Origin: Phycisphaerae bacterium
GTDB taxonomy: Bacteria; Planctomycetota; Phycisphaerae; Phycisphaerales; UBA1924
Direction: 5' to 3'
DNA: 64,000 bases
Assembly (NCBI GenBank): GCA_022180725.1
Contig: BQMO01000005.1
Location: 62,001 to 126,000, forward strand
Numbering within the stretch: position 1 is the stretch's first letter; each line of letters opens with the position of its first letter. Under the pieces are notes generated by a model that was not told the origin of the DNA, made no database searches, and saw nothing but the letters and a program-made list of their open reading frames with translations. This document shows, one piece after another, positions 1 to 8,393 of this stretch. The position numbers and the translations under genes are program-made.

Positions 1-380
1 GACGCGGTCTTGCCGGGCTGGACAACCACGCCCCGGGGAAGCAGGTCAACCCGGACCCACCGCTCGGCCTCGCGCACCGCGGCGAGGTGCTCGGGCAGGA
101 TCGCCGGGTCGAGGTGAAACCCCTGCGTGCGCGGGTCGAAGACCCAGACGCCCATCTCGGCGACGCACGGCACGGTGGTGTTGTTCAAGAGGCGGCAGAG
201 GCACTCCACAAAGGGCTGGGGCCGCCCCGAGCAGAGGGTGAGCACGGGCACGTCGCCGAGCAGTTCGGCCCGACGGTTGTGCTCGGCAATGCGGGTGAGC
301 GACGCCGCGTCGAGCGGGGCCGAACTCTCCGGCCCGAGGCAGCCGTCGATATCGCAAATGATGGCGTCGAAGCGCGGCAC
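1..380 (-). CDS. HAD-superfamily phosphatase, N-terminal part (runs off the window)
   Basis: The first ~126 residues are present; the rest lies before base 1. Near the N-terminus is the HAD motif I signature DIDGCL (nucleophile Asp, then the +2 Asp), followed by SSAPLD and, further on, LTLCSGRP, which fits motif II (Thr/Ser) in a phosphatase of the phosphoglycolate/sucrose-phosphatase type. Substrate cannot be told. The GTG at 380 is chosen because a TACTCT box (387-392, minus strand) sits 6 bases upstream, the leaderless arrangement seen across this window. It is divergent from the next gene with only 34 bases between start codons. Confidence 0.75.
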   Translation of the reverse strand, partial: MPRFDAIICDIDGCLGPESSAPLDAASLTRIAEHNRRAELLGDVPVLTLCSGRPQPFVECLCRLLNNTTVPCVAEMGVWVFDPRTQGFHLDPAILPEHLAAVREAERWVRVDLLPRGVVVQPGKTA

Positions 381-415
381 GGGGAGAGAGTAGGGGTCGG
401 CTACCCTCTGCCCGA
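380..415. promoter_or_regulatory. Compact divergent promoter pair with leaderless starts
   Basis: Two -10-like boxes point away from each other: TACTCT on the minus strand (387-392), 6 bases before the GTG at 380, and TACCCT on the plus strand (402-407), 7 bases before the ATG at 415. There is no room for 5' leaders or Shine-Dalgarno sequences. Any -35 contacts would have to lie inside the opposing gene. Boxes are seen directly; promoter activity is inferred. Confidence 0.5.
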
Positions 416-2823
416 TGCTGCGCGCCTTCGCCCTGGCCATCTTCCTCTCCGCCGCGTTGTTGTTCCTGGTGCAGCCCATGGCGGGCAAGTTCCTGCTCCC
501 GGTGCTGGGGGGCAGCCCGGGGGTGTGGAACACGTGCATGGTGTTCTTCCAGGGGGTGCTGCTGCTGGGGTACCTCTATGCCCACGTGATCTCGACGCGC
601 CTGCCGCTGCGGGGGCAGGTGGTGACACACGCCGGGCTGATCGTCTCGGCGGGCGCGTACCTGTTCTACCTGAACGTGTCGGAGGGGTCGATTCTCAAGG
701 CCCTGACGGCGGGCGAAGCGGTGGCGACCAACTCGGACTCGCCCACGCTGTGGCTGATCGGGACGCTGGCGATGCTGGTCGGCCCGGGGTTCTTCGTCGT
801 GTCGACGACCGGCCCGCTGCTCCAGAAATGGTTCAGCGCGACGGACGATCCGCGGGCGAAAGACCCGTACTTTCTGTACGCCGCCAGCAACGCGGGGAGC
901 CTGCTGGGCCTGCTGAGTTATCCGTTCGTGGTCGAGCCGTGGTTGACGCGGCGGCAGCAGAGCGTGGGGTGGGCGCTGGGGTTCGCGGGGTTGGCGGTGC
1001 TGGTGGGCGTGGTGGGACGCCTGGCGGCGGCGCACGCGGCGGGGCGTCCCGCGCACGCCCCGGCTGATCTGAAAGCCGCTATGCCGTTGACCCCGGGCCG
1101 ACGCGTGCGCTGGGCCGTCCTGGCGCTGGTGCCCTCGAGCCTGATGCTGGGGGTGACGCAGCACATCGCCACGGACGTGGCCTCGGTGCCGCTGCTGTGG
1201 GTCGTCCCGCTGGCGCTGTACCTGGTGTCGTTCATCTGGGCGTATTCGCCGCGGGCGGCGTGGAAGGCGACGACGTGGGGGCGCCTCCTGCCCGTGGCGG
1301 TGCTCGCCGTCGGGTTCGCCATGATCGCCAACGCGCAGCACCCGGTGCTGGTGATCGCGGGGCTGCACATCGCAGGGTACTTCGTCGCGGCGATGATGTG
1401 CCACACGCTGCTGGCGGAAGATCGGCCCGACCCGGCGCACCTCACGGAGTATTACCTGCTGATGTCGGTGGGCGGGGTGCTGGGGGGGCTGCTCAATGCC
1501 GTCGTCGCGCCGCACCTGTTCAACGCGATCGCAGAATACCCGCTGATGATCGTGGCCGCATGCCTGCTGCGCCCGCAGGCGTGGAGCATCCTGCACGGAA
1601 AGCCCGGGCGGACATGGTGGCTTGAACCGGGGCTGGGCATGGCGGCGGGGGTAGTGATGTACGTGGGGGTGGTGGAACTCGACCGGGCGCTGCGCGGTGG
1701 GATGCTGGCGGCGTTCGTGAGCGACGACCCGGGGACGATCGGCCGGGTGAAGAACGCGGTGGGCGGCGGGGTGCCGGTGCTGGCGTTGGCGCTGCTCATG
1801 CTCCGCGGCGGATCGGTGCGGTTCGCGCTGGGGCTGGGGGGGGCACTGGCAGGGGCGATGGTCATCCTGGTGGGCCCCGGGGTGCTCGACAAGGAACGGA
1901 CCTTCTTCGGCGTGCACGTCGTCCAGACCGACCGGAACAACACCTACCGCATGCTGCGGCACGGCACGACGCTGCACGGGTTGCAGATCCGCACCGACCA
2001 CGAACTGCCGAACCCGAACCTGTACCCGGACGCGGACTTTCGGTACCGGCTGCTCTTCGCCCGCGGGCACGAGGCCCTGCCCCGCGAGGAGCGCGTCAGG
2101 TGGCTGCACCTGATCCCCACGACGTACTACCACCCGACGGGTCCGATCGGGGACGTGATGAAGGAGTGCATGGATTCCGGGCGGTTCTCGAACGTCGCGC
2201 TGATCGGGCTGGGCACGGGGAGCCTGCTGGCGTACGCGAGGCCGAACGTCACGTTCCACGTCTTCGAGATTGATCCCGCCGTCCTCCGGATAGCCCGAAC
2301 CCCCAACTATTTTCGGTATGCGCTCGACTCGCTCCGCGACCCAACGGTGCGGATCGCCTCGATGCCGCGGCCGGGAGACGGGCGGGTGGACATCGCGCTC
2401 GCGCCCGAGGGGGCGTTCGACCTCATCGTGATCGACGCCTTCTCGTCGGACTCGATCCCCGTGCACCTGATGACCCGCGAGGCGGTCGAGCAGTACCTGC
2501 GGCGGTTGAAGCCCGACGGGATCATCGCGTTCCACGTGTCGAGCCGGCATTTCACACTCCCGCCCGTGCTGGCGCGGCTGGCCGACGACCTGGGCCTGGC
2601 CGCCCGGGTGCGGCTGGACAACGTCATCGCCTCCGAGGATCGCAGGGAGGCCAAGCGAGAGTCGGACTGGGTCATTCTGGCGCGCACCGACGCGGCCCTG
2701 GGGTCGCTCGCCCGGAACACCACGTGGGAGCGGCTCGTGCCCGACGCCGACGCCCCCCGCTGGACGGACGACTACGCGAACATCTTGCGGGTAATGCACG
2801 TCTTCGGCGTGCCCCGGGAGTAG
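415..2823 (+). CDS. Membrane-bound spermidine-synthase-like protein (fused transporter/spermidine synthase family), copy 1
   Basis: 802 residues. The N-terminal ~500 residues are a series of hydrophobic helices beginning AFALAIFLSAALLFLVQP, with the family motif YAASNAGSLLGL near residue 155. The C-terminal ~270 residues are a spermidine-synthase-like Rossmann domain: GLGTGSLLAY (cofactor loop), FEIDPAV, then DLIVIDAFSSDSIP with the Asp at the catalytic position of polyamine synthases. The family is widespread in planctomycetes but its reaction is not established, so making spermidine is not claimed. TACCCT at 402-407 is 7 bases before the ATG. A 757-residue paralogue follows 25 bases downstream. 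Confidence 0.85.
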   Translation: MLRAFALAIFLSAALLFLVQPMAGKFLLPVLGGSPGVWNTCMVFFQGVLLLGYLYAHVISTRLPLRGQVVTHAGLIVSAGAYLFYLNVSEGSILKALTAGEAVATNSDSPTLWLIGTLAMLVGPGFFVVSTTGPLLQKWFSATDDPRAKDPYFLYAASNAGSLLGLLSYPFVVEPWLTRRQQSVGWALGFAGLAVLVGVVGRLAAAHAAGRPAHAPADLKAAMPLTPGRRVRWAVLALVPSSLMLGVTQHIATDVASVPLLWVVPLALYLVSFIWAYSPRAAWKATTWGRLLPVAVLAVGFAMIANAQHPVLVIAGLHIAGYFVAAMMCHTLLAEDRPDPAHLTEYYLLMSVGGVLGGLLNAVVAPHLFNAIAEYPLMIVAACLLRPQAWSILHGKPGRTWWLEPGLGMAAGVVMYVGVVELDRALRGGMLAAFVSDDPGTIGRVKNAVGGGVPVLALALLMLRGGSVRFALGLGGALAGAMVILVGPGVLDKERTFFGVHVVQTDRNNTYRMLRHGTTLHGLQIRTDHELPNPNLYPDADFRYRLLFARGHEALPREERVRWLHLIPTTYYHPTGPIGDVMKECMDSGRFSNVALIGLGTGSLLAYARPNVTFHVFEIDPAVLRIARTPNYFRYALDSLRDPTVRIASMPRPGDGRVDIALAPEGAFDLIVIDAFSSDSIPVHLMTREAVEQYLRRLKPDGIIAFHVSSRHFTLPPVLARLADDLGLAARVRLDNVIASEDRREAKRESDWVILARTDAALGSLARNTTWERLVPDADAPRWTDDYANILRVMHVFGVPRE

Positions 2824-2848
2824 CGTCGCTCGGGTACAGTGCCCCCCT

Positions 2849-5122
2849 GTGACCCGGCTCTTTGCTTTCTCCATCTTCCTTTCCGCCACGCTCCTGTTCA
2901 TGGTGCAGCCCATGGCGGGCAAGGTGCTGCTCCCCGTGCTGGGGGGCAGCCCCGCGGTGTGGGGCGTGTGCATGGTGTTCTTCCAGGGCGTGCTGCTGCT
3001 GGGCTATTTGTACGCGCACGCGCTGACCACCCGTGTGCCGCCGCGCTGGCAAGGGGTGGTGCACGCCGGACTGCTCGTGGTGGCGTGCGTCACGCTGCCA
3101 TTTCCCATCGACGTGGGAACACTCGCGGGAACCGCCCCGGCGTGGTGGGTGGTGCGGACGCTTTCGCTGACGGTGGGCTTGCCGTTCTTCGCGCTCTCCG
3201 CGACGGCGCCGCTGCTGCAACGGTGGTTCTCGCGGACCGACGACCCCGCGGCCCACGACCCGTATTTTCTGTACGCCGCGAGCAACGCCGGAAGTCTTCT
3301 GGGCCTGCTGGCGTTTCCGATCGTGGTCGAGCCGCTGTGGACGCGGGCCGGGCAGGCGTGGGCGTGGTCGGGCGGGTTCTGGGTGCTGACGCCGCTGCTG
3401 GCCTGGGCGGCGTACGCGGCGTGGCGGCGATCGGGCGGGTCGGCGGGGGTGCCCGGCGCCAGGCTCATTCCCGAGCCGCCCGAGGCCGTGACGGTGGTGC
3501 GTCGCGCACGGTGGATCGCCCTGGCGTTGGTGCCGTCGGCCCTGCTGCTCGGGGTGACGCAGCACCTGGCGACGGACGTGGTGTCGGCGCCGTTCCTGTG
3601 GGCGGTGCCGCTGGCGCTGTACCTGGCGACTTTCATCGCGGCGTTCGCGAAGAAGCCGATGCGGACGGCCCGACAGTGGGGCCGGTTTGTTCCTTGGGCC
3701 GCGCTGCTCGTGGGGGTGGTGACGCTCGCGGTGATCCGGCATCCGATCATGCTGGTGGTGTCGGCGCACCTGCTGGCGTTCACGGTGCTGGCGATGGCGT
3801 GCCACGCGCGCCTGGCCGAGGACCGCCCCGGGCCGACGCGACTCACGGAGTACTACCTGTGTCTGTCGCTGGGCGGGGTGCTGGGCGGGGCGGCGACGGC
3901 GCTGCTCGCGCCGGTGGTGTTCACGTCGATCCTCGAGTACCCACTCGCGCTGCTGGCGGCGGTGCTGCTCTGCTCGCGGGCGGGCGAGGCCGACCGGGCC
4001 GTCACGACCCCGATCAATCGATGGACGTGGCGCGTGGCGGCGGTGCTGCTGGCGGGCGTGGGGTGGTGGACGGTGCGAGCGTTCGACGTGGGCACGCAGA
4101 CGGGGGATGTTCAGCGGAGCGAGTTTGGCGGGTGGCTGGTTTCGGTGCTGGGCGGGCCGAGCGTGGCCCTGCGGGTGATGCGCGCGGGATTGCTGCTTCC
4201 GGCGGGGGCGCTTCTCCTTTGGCCCCGGGCGGCGGTGCCCGCGGTGGGCGCGCTGGCCGGCGTGCTGCTGGGCGCGGGCATCATCCGTGCGGGCGAGCGG
4301 ACGCTGTACCGCGAACGGACGTTCTTCGGCGTGCACGAGGTCGCGTCGATCCAGAACGACCACTGGCACATCCTGAACCACGGAACGACGATGCACGGCG
4401 TGCAGGCGTTCCGGGGCGACAAGCGTTTTCTGCCCACCATGTACTACCACCCCACCGGGCCGATCGGGGACGTGATCGCCGTGCTGCTGCGCGAGGGGCG
4501 TTTCGAGCGCGTGGGCGTGGTCGGTCTGGGGGTGGGCACGCTGGCGGCGTACGCCGACGCGGGCGTGCGGATGGACTTCTACGAGATCGACCCCGCGGTG
4601 ATCCGCATCGCCTCGGACCCGAGGTACTTCACGTACCTGAGCGACGCCGCCGCCAGGCCGAACACGACGGTGCGGACCTTCGAGGGTGATGGGCGGCTGT
4701 CGCTGCGCGAGGCGGACGAGGGGACGTACGACCTGCTGGTGATCGACGCGTTCTCGTCGGACGCGATCCCCGCGCACCTGCTGACCGACGAGGCGGTGGC
4801 GCTGTACGTGTCGCGGCTGAAGCCCCGGGGTGTGCTGGCGTTCCACATTTCGAGCCGGTACTTCAACCTTCGGCCCGTGCTGGCGAAACTCGCCGAGCAC
4901 CGGGGGCTGGCCTTCCGCGTCTGCGACGACGTGGAGATTCACCCCGCGCACGCGGGCGAGGCCAAGCGCGCCTCGGTGTGGGCGATCCTGGCGCGCTCAG
5001 CGGAAGACTTCGGCCCGCTCGCCCGGACCAGCCCGCGGTGGATGACGCTGCCGCCGACCTACGACACCCCGCTCTGGACCGACGATTACACCCCGGTGCT
5101 GGGCGTGCTGGAGGGGTGGTAG
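2849..5122 (+). CDS. Membrane-bound spermidine-synthase-like protein, copy 2
   Basis: 757 residues, paralogous to the preceding gene along its whole length: same opening (FSIFLSATLLFMVQPMAGK), same DPYFLYAASNAGSLLGLL segment, and the same C-terminal domain (GLGVGTLAAY, YEIDPAV, DLLVIDAFSSDAIP). It lacks a ~35-residue stretch that copy 1 carries between THFFGVH-like and TTYYHPTGPIGD-like motifs. GTG start chosen because TACAGT (2835-2840) is 8 bases upstream and the reading frame matches copy 1 from residue 1. It probably has its own promoter in spite of the short gap. Likely an old tandem duplication; function unknown. Confidence 0.85.
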   Translation: MTRLFAFSIFLSATLLFMVQPMAGKVLLPVLGGSPAVWGVCMVFFQGVLLLGYLYAHALTTRVPPRWQGVVHAGLLVVACVTLPFPIDVGTLAGTAPAWWVVRTLSLTVGLPFFALSATAPLLQRWFSRTDDPAAHDPYFLYAASNAGSLLGLLAFPIVVEPLWTRAGQAWAWSGGFWVLTPLLAWAAYAAWRRSGGSAGVPGARLIPEPPEAVTVVRRARWIALALVPSALLLGVTQHLATDVVSAPFLWAVPLALYLATFIAAFAKKPMRTARQWGRFVPWAALLVGVVTLAVIRHPIMLVVSAHLLAFTVLAMACHARLAEDRPGPTRLTEYYLCLSLGGVLGGAATALLAPVVFTSILEYPLALLAAVLLCSRAGEADRAVTTPINRWTWRVAAVLLAGVGWWTVRAFDVGTQTGDVQRSEFGGWLVSVLGGPSVALRVMRAGLLLPAGALLLWPRAAVPAVGALAGVLLGAGIIRAGERTLYRERTFFGVHEVASIQNDHWHILNHGTTMHGVQAFRGDKRFLPTMYYHPTGPIGDVIAVLLREGRFERVGVVGLGVGTLAAYADAGVRMDFYEIDPAVIRIASDPRYFTYLSDAAARPNTTVRTFEGDGRLSLREADEGTYDLLVIDAFSSDAIPAHLLTDEAVALYVSRLKPRGVLAFHISSRYFNLRPVLAKLAEHRGLAFRVCDDVEIHPAHAGEAKRASVWAILARSAEDFGPLARTSPRWMTLPPTYDTPLWTDDYTPVLGVLEGW

Positions 5123-5180
5123 ATACGCCCGGCCCGCGCGGCCGCGGGGGGCGACGCCGGCCCTGCCCATACACTTGGGC

Positions 5181-6314
5181 GTGGACGACCACGCGACACA
5201 GCACGGGCCGATCTCGCCGCTGGGAATGACCGCGGAGGAGTTTGTCGTCGCGGCGGGGGGGCACGGCGTACGACGTCCCACGGCGCTCGAGGCGTACCGG
5301 CGGTTCTACCGCGTTGGGAAGGACGGCGCGGGCTGGCTGGACGCCGCCGTGCCGCCGGTGCTGCGCGTGGTGCGCGAGGAATCGCCCGAAGGCGAAGTGG
5401 CGAAGTTCATCACGCGCGTGCCGGGCGACCGACAGGGAATGGAAGAGCTCGAGGTCGAGTCGGTGCTGATCCCGATGGTGAGTTCGGCGGGGCGGCGGAC
5501 GTACACGCTGTGCGTGTCGAGCCAGGTGGGGTGCGCCATGGGGTGCACGTTCTGCGAAACGGCCCAGATGGGCCTGATCCGCTCGCTGACGCCGGGGGAG
5601 ATCGTGGCGCAGTGGTGGAACGCGGCCCACGGGATCGGGGTACGTCCCTCGAACATCGTGTTCATGGGCATGGGCGAACCGATGGACAACCTGGACGCGG
5701 TGATTCAAGCGATCGCCGTGCTGAAGGACCACAACGGCCCGCACGTGGCGATCAGCCGTATCACCGTCTCGACGGTGGGGCGCGTGGACGGCATCCGCCG
5801 CCTGGGCGAGAAGGTCGCCGACCCCGGGTGGCACCGCCTGGGGCTGGCGCTGTCGCTCAACGCCCCCAACGACACGGACCGCTCGGCGATCATGCCGGTG
5901 AACCGGAAGTGGAACCTGGCGGCGGTGCGGGAGGCCCTGCTCGCCTGGCCCCGGCGGAGCGGGAACAAGGTGTGCATCGAGTACGTCCTGATCCCCGGGG
6001 TGAACGACACGGCGCGGCACCTCGACGAAGTCGCGGCGTTCATGCGGCCTTTCGGCGTGCTCGACGGGAACCGCGTGAGCGGACGCCCGCTGATGGCGGT
6101 GCTGAACCTGATCCCCTACAACCCGCGGCGAAACTCACCCTGGCCCGCGCCCGCCGAAGCACAGGTCGCGGCGTTCCTGGAGGGGCTGATCGCGCGGGGC
6201 GTGTTCGCGAAGCGACGGCGGACCAAGGGACGATCGATGATGGGCGCGTGCGGGCAACTCGGCAACGAGCACATCCGCCGTCGCCAGGTTGTGCCGATCA
6301 CGATCTCGGATTGA
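5181..6314 (+). CDS. rlmN: Dual-specificity RNA methyltransferase RlmN (radical SAM)
   Basis: Radical-SAM enzyme expected to methylate C2 of A2503 in 23S rRNA (and A37 in some tRNAs). Visible: LCVSSQVGCAMGCTFCETAQ, giving the CxxxCxxC iron-sulfur cluster Cys and the upstream Cys used in catalysis; GMGEPMDN; and, near the C-terminus, MMGACGQLGN with the Cys that forms the methyl-carrying residue. About 377 residues, usual size. GTG 5181 is preferred: TACACT (5170-5175) ends 5 bases before it and overlaps an upstream in-frame TTG, which therefore cannot be the start if this box is used. ATG 5226 is the alternative. Confidence 0.92.
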   Translation: MDDHATQHGPISPLGMTAEEFVVAAGGHGVRRPTALEAYRRFYRVGKDGAGWLDAAVPPVLRVVREESPEGEVAKFITRVPGDRQGMEELEVESVLIPMVSSAGRRTYTLCVSSQVGCAMGCTFCETAQMGLIRSLTPGEIVAQWWNAAHGIGVRPSNIVFMGMGEPMDNLDAVIQAIAVLKDHNGPHVAISRITVSTVGRVDGIRRLGEKVADPGWHRLGLALSLNAPNDTDRSAIMPVNRKWNLAAVREALLAWPRRSGNKVCIEYVLIPGVNDTARHLDEVAAFMRPFGVLDGNRVSGRPLMAVLNLIPYNPRRNSPWPAPAEAQVAAFLEGLIARGVFAKRRRTKGRSMMGACGQLGNEHIRRRQVVPITISD

Positions 6315-6317
6315 TCT

Positions 6318-7532
6318 TCAGGCCGCCCGGGCGCGGAGGTAATCCCCCAGCCGCCGCGTGTCGTCCGGCTCGCGGAGGTTGAGCCCGAACGCCTCGGCGA
6401 TCCCGGCGGGCGAGGCCGCCCCGGGCGTGAAGCGGTGCGTGAGCAGTTGCTGCCCGTGCGCGTCGTAGAGGATCACGATGGTCGAACCGTCCGGCTCGCG
6501 AGCGGCTTCGAGCGTCTGCCCATCGACGACCAGCCGATGGTTCGCGTACTCCTCCTTGCGGAGGCTGTCGAGGACCGCGGCGTCGGCGGCGGCGACGAGG
6601 TTCCCGTGGATGCGCTCCACCAGGTCGTCCCCCTCCCCCAGCGAGGCGGCGATGTCGGAGAAGAGCGCGACGGCGGCGCCGTACTCCGCGGCGCTGCGCG
6701 TCGAGACTGCGGCGGTTTCTTCCCGCGTCAATCCGAGCGCTGCCCCGAATACGACCGGCGCCGACGGGGTCGCCTCGGCGGCAAACTCCGAGCGGATTTC
6801 GAGCGTGCCCACCGTCCAGGCGACACGGTGCAGCCGCCCGACCGGGTCGGTGCGCGGCGGCTCGGCGGGCTTGGCGTGGTGATGCTCGAGCGGGAAGGCG
6901 AGGAGTTCGGGGAGTTTCCAGCGGCGGGCCATCGCGGCGACGAGATCGGTGTGTGTGAAGGGGAGCGTCTCGTGCTCGCGACGGTACACCTGCGCGGGGG
7001 ATGGATTGCCCTCGAGAATCGTGTCGTACGCGCGCCCGATGAGTTGCGGCATCATCGCCACCCCGGCGTCGAGCATGAGGCCGATGACGAACGCCTCGGC
7101 GACGCAGGCGGGGGCCGCGATCCGAGCCAGCTCCCCGGCGACGCAGGCCCGCATGACCGACTGTGTCCAGACGTTCCGGGTGAGCGCGCGGTCCTTCCCG
7201 CACAAGGCCGCCCGGGACAGGTGGAACCCCAGCGCCACGCTCTTGAGCCGCTCCATGCCCAGCACCAGGCACGCCCGCTCGATGCTGCTGATCGGCGCCC
7301 GCTGCGCGAAGAACGCCGAGTTCGCCAGACGCAGCACGCGTCCGGCCACGGCGTGATCCGCCTTGACGACCTTCGCGTAGTCGTGGATCTCGGCCTTGGG
7401 GTCCTGTGTCAGGTCGAGCAGACGGATGACGACTTCGGGCTGGCTTGGAAGGCCAACGGTCTCCAGCCGCTCGTCGAGGTACGCGTGCAGGCCGCCGATC
7501 TCCGAGGCGCTGAGCAAGTGACGAGGCTTCAT
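6318..7532 (-). CDS. HDOD-domain protein (degenerate HD site)
   Basis: 404 residues. An HDOD domain occupies roughly residues 15-215 (GLPSQPEVVIRLLDLTQDPK; VVKADHAVAGRVLRLANSAF; ERACLVLGMERLKSVALGFH). Where HDOD proteins often keep LLHDIG, this one has MLDAGVAMMP, so the His of the HD pair is missing and phosphohydrolase activity is unlikely. HDOD proteins usually act as scaffolds in signalling. The C-terminal ~150 residues are not recognised. Last in a minus-strand run after phosphofructokinase and pdxH, 131 bases behind pdxH; converges on rlmN with 3 bases between stops. Confidence 0.8.
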   Translation of the reverse strand: MKPRHLLSASEIGGLHAYLDERLETVGLPSQPEVVIRLLDLTQDPKAEIHDYAKVVKADHAVAGRVLRLANSAFFAQRAPISSIERACLVLGMERLKSVALGFHLSRAALCGKDRALTRNVWTQSVMRACVAGELARIAAPACVAEAFVIGLMLDAGVAMMPQLIGRAYDTILEGNPSPAQVYRREHETLPFTHTDLVAAMARRWKLPELLAFPLEHHHAKPAEPPRTDPVGRLHRVAWTVGTLEIRSEFAAEATPSAPVVFGAALGLTREETAAVSTRSAAEYGAAVALFSDIAASLGEGDDLVERIHGNLVAAADAAVLDSLRKEEYANHRLVVDGQTLEAAREPDGSTIVILYDAHGQQLLTHRFTPGAASPAGIAEAFGLNLREPDDTRRLGDYLRARAA

Positions 7533-7663
7533 CGGCGCGGCGTCCTTAACCAGGCCGGTGCAATCGGCCGGTAGATACATCGACCCCGCCCCCGTCGCTC
7601 TGAAGCGACTCTCAAAATACCCGTTGCGGTTTTCCGTGAATGTGTGGTGCGTCCGAGAACACG

Positions 7664-8389
7664 TCACGGCTGAAGGCGCATCGCCGACCATGCTCCCGCC
7701 AGCACTTCGCCCGAGGGCGTCCGTGTCAGGGACCGCGTCCACACGGCCCGATCGTGCAGCCGCCCCGTGCCCCCCAACCAGAGTTCCACCCGGGAAGTGA
7801 GCAGGCGGTAGCCCCCCCAATGCCCCGGACGCGGGAGAGGTACCTTCATCCACGCCTCGCGGGCGGTGGCCGGGGTGATCCCGAAGCGTTCGAGCACCCG
7901 GGCCATGGTGACGAGCAGTTCGGGCCGGCCGCTCGTCGGGCGGCTCTGCGCACTGGTCCAGGCGCTCAGGCGGCTCTCCCACAGGCGCGACTTGAAGTAT
8001 GCGTCGCTCTCCTCGGACGGGCTTTTCGTCACCACGCCTTCGAGCCGCACCTGGCGGTCGGCGTGATCCCAATGAAACGTGGCGGCGGCGCGCGCGTCGT
8101 GCGCCAGGGCCACGCCCTTGCGGCTCTCGTAGTTCGTGAAGAACGTCACGTGCCCGCGGGCCGCGTCGATGCCCCGGCACAGCACGATCCGGGCCGAGGG
8201 CTGCCCGTCGGGATCGACCGTGGCCAGGCACATCGCGTCGGGGTTCGGGGTCTTGCCCGCGGCCTTGGCCTGGGCGAACCACTCGGCGAAGATGGGGAAT
8301 GGATCGGGGGGCAGGGGCGTGGGGAGTTCGGGCGAGGCGGTGAACGCCGCCTTCAGGTCCGCCGGGAGTGGCACGTCGGGCGTGGACAT
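7664..8389 (-). CDS. pdxH: Pyridoxamine/pyridoxine 5'-phosphate oxidase
   Basis: FMN enzyme that makes pyridoxal 5'-phosphate. 241 residues. Typical blocks: MCLATVDPDGQPSARIVLCR (FMN phosphate contacts), VTFFTNYESRKG, the HWDHADRQVRLEGVV segment, SRLSAWTSAQSRP, and the C-terminal WSAMRLQP close to the family's RL(A/S)P ending. Its ATG lies 4 bases after the phosphofructokinase stop, so it is probably co-transcribed with that gene. Confidence 0.92.
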   Translation of the reverse strand: MSTPDVPLPADLKAAFTASPELPTPLPPDPFPIFAEWFAQAKAAGKTPNPDAMCLATVDPDGQPSARIVLCRGIDAARGHVTFFTNYESRKGVALAHDARAAATFHWDHADRQVRLEGVVTKSPSEESDAYFKSRLWESRLSAWTSAQSRPTSGRPELLVTMARVLERFGITPATAREAWMKVPLPRPGHWGGYRLLTSRVELWLGGTGRLHDRAVWTRSLTRTPSGEVLAGAWSAMRLQP

Positions 8390-8393
8390 GGGG

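Noticed and set aside
46..2973. Very long open frame on the minus strand opposite the first spermidine-synthase-like gene
   Set aside because: High GC keeps stop codons rare in opposite frames; the sequence is His/Arg/Pro-rich with no domain, while the plus strand carries a clear conserved protein.
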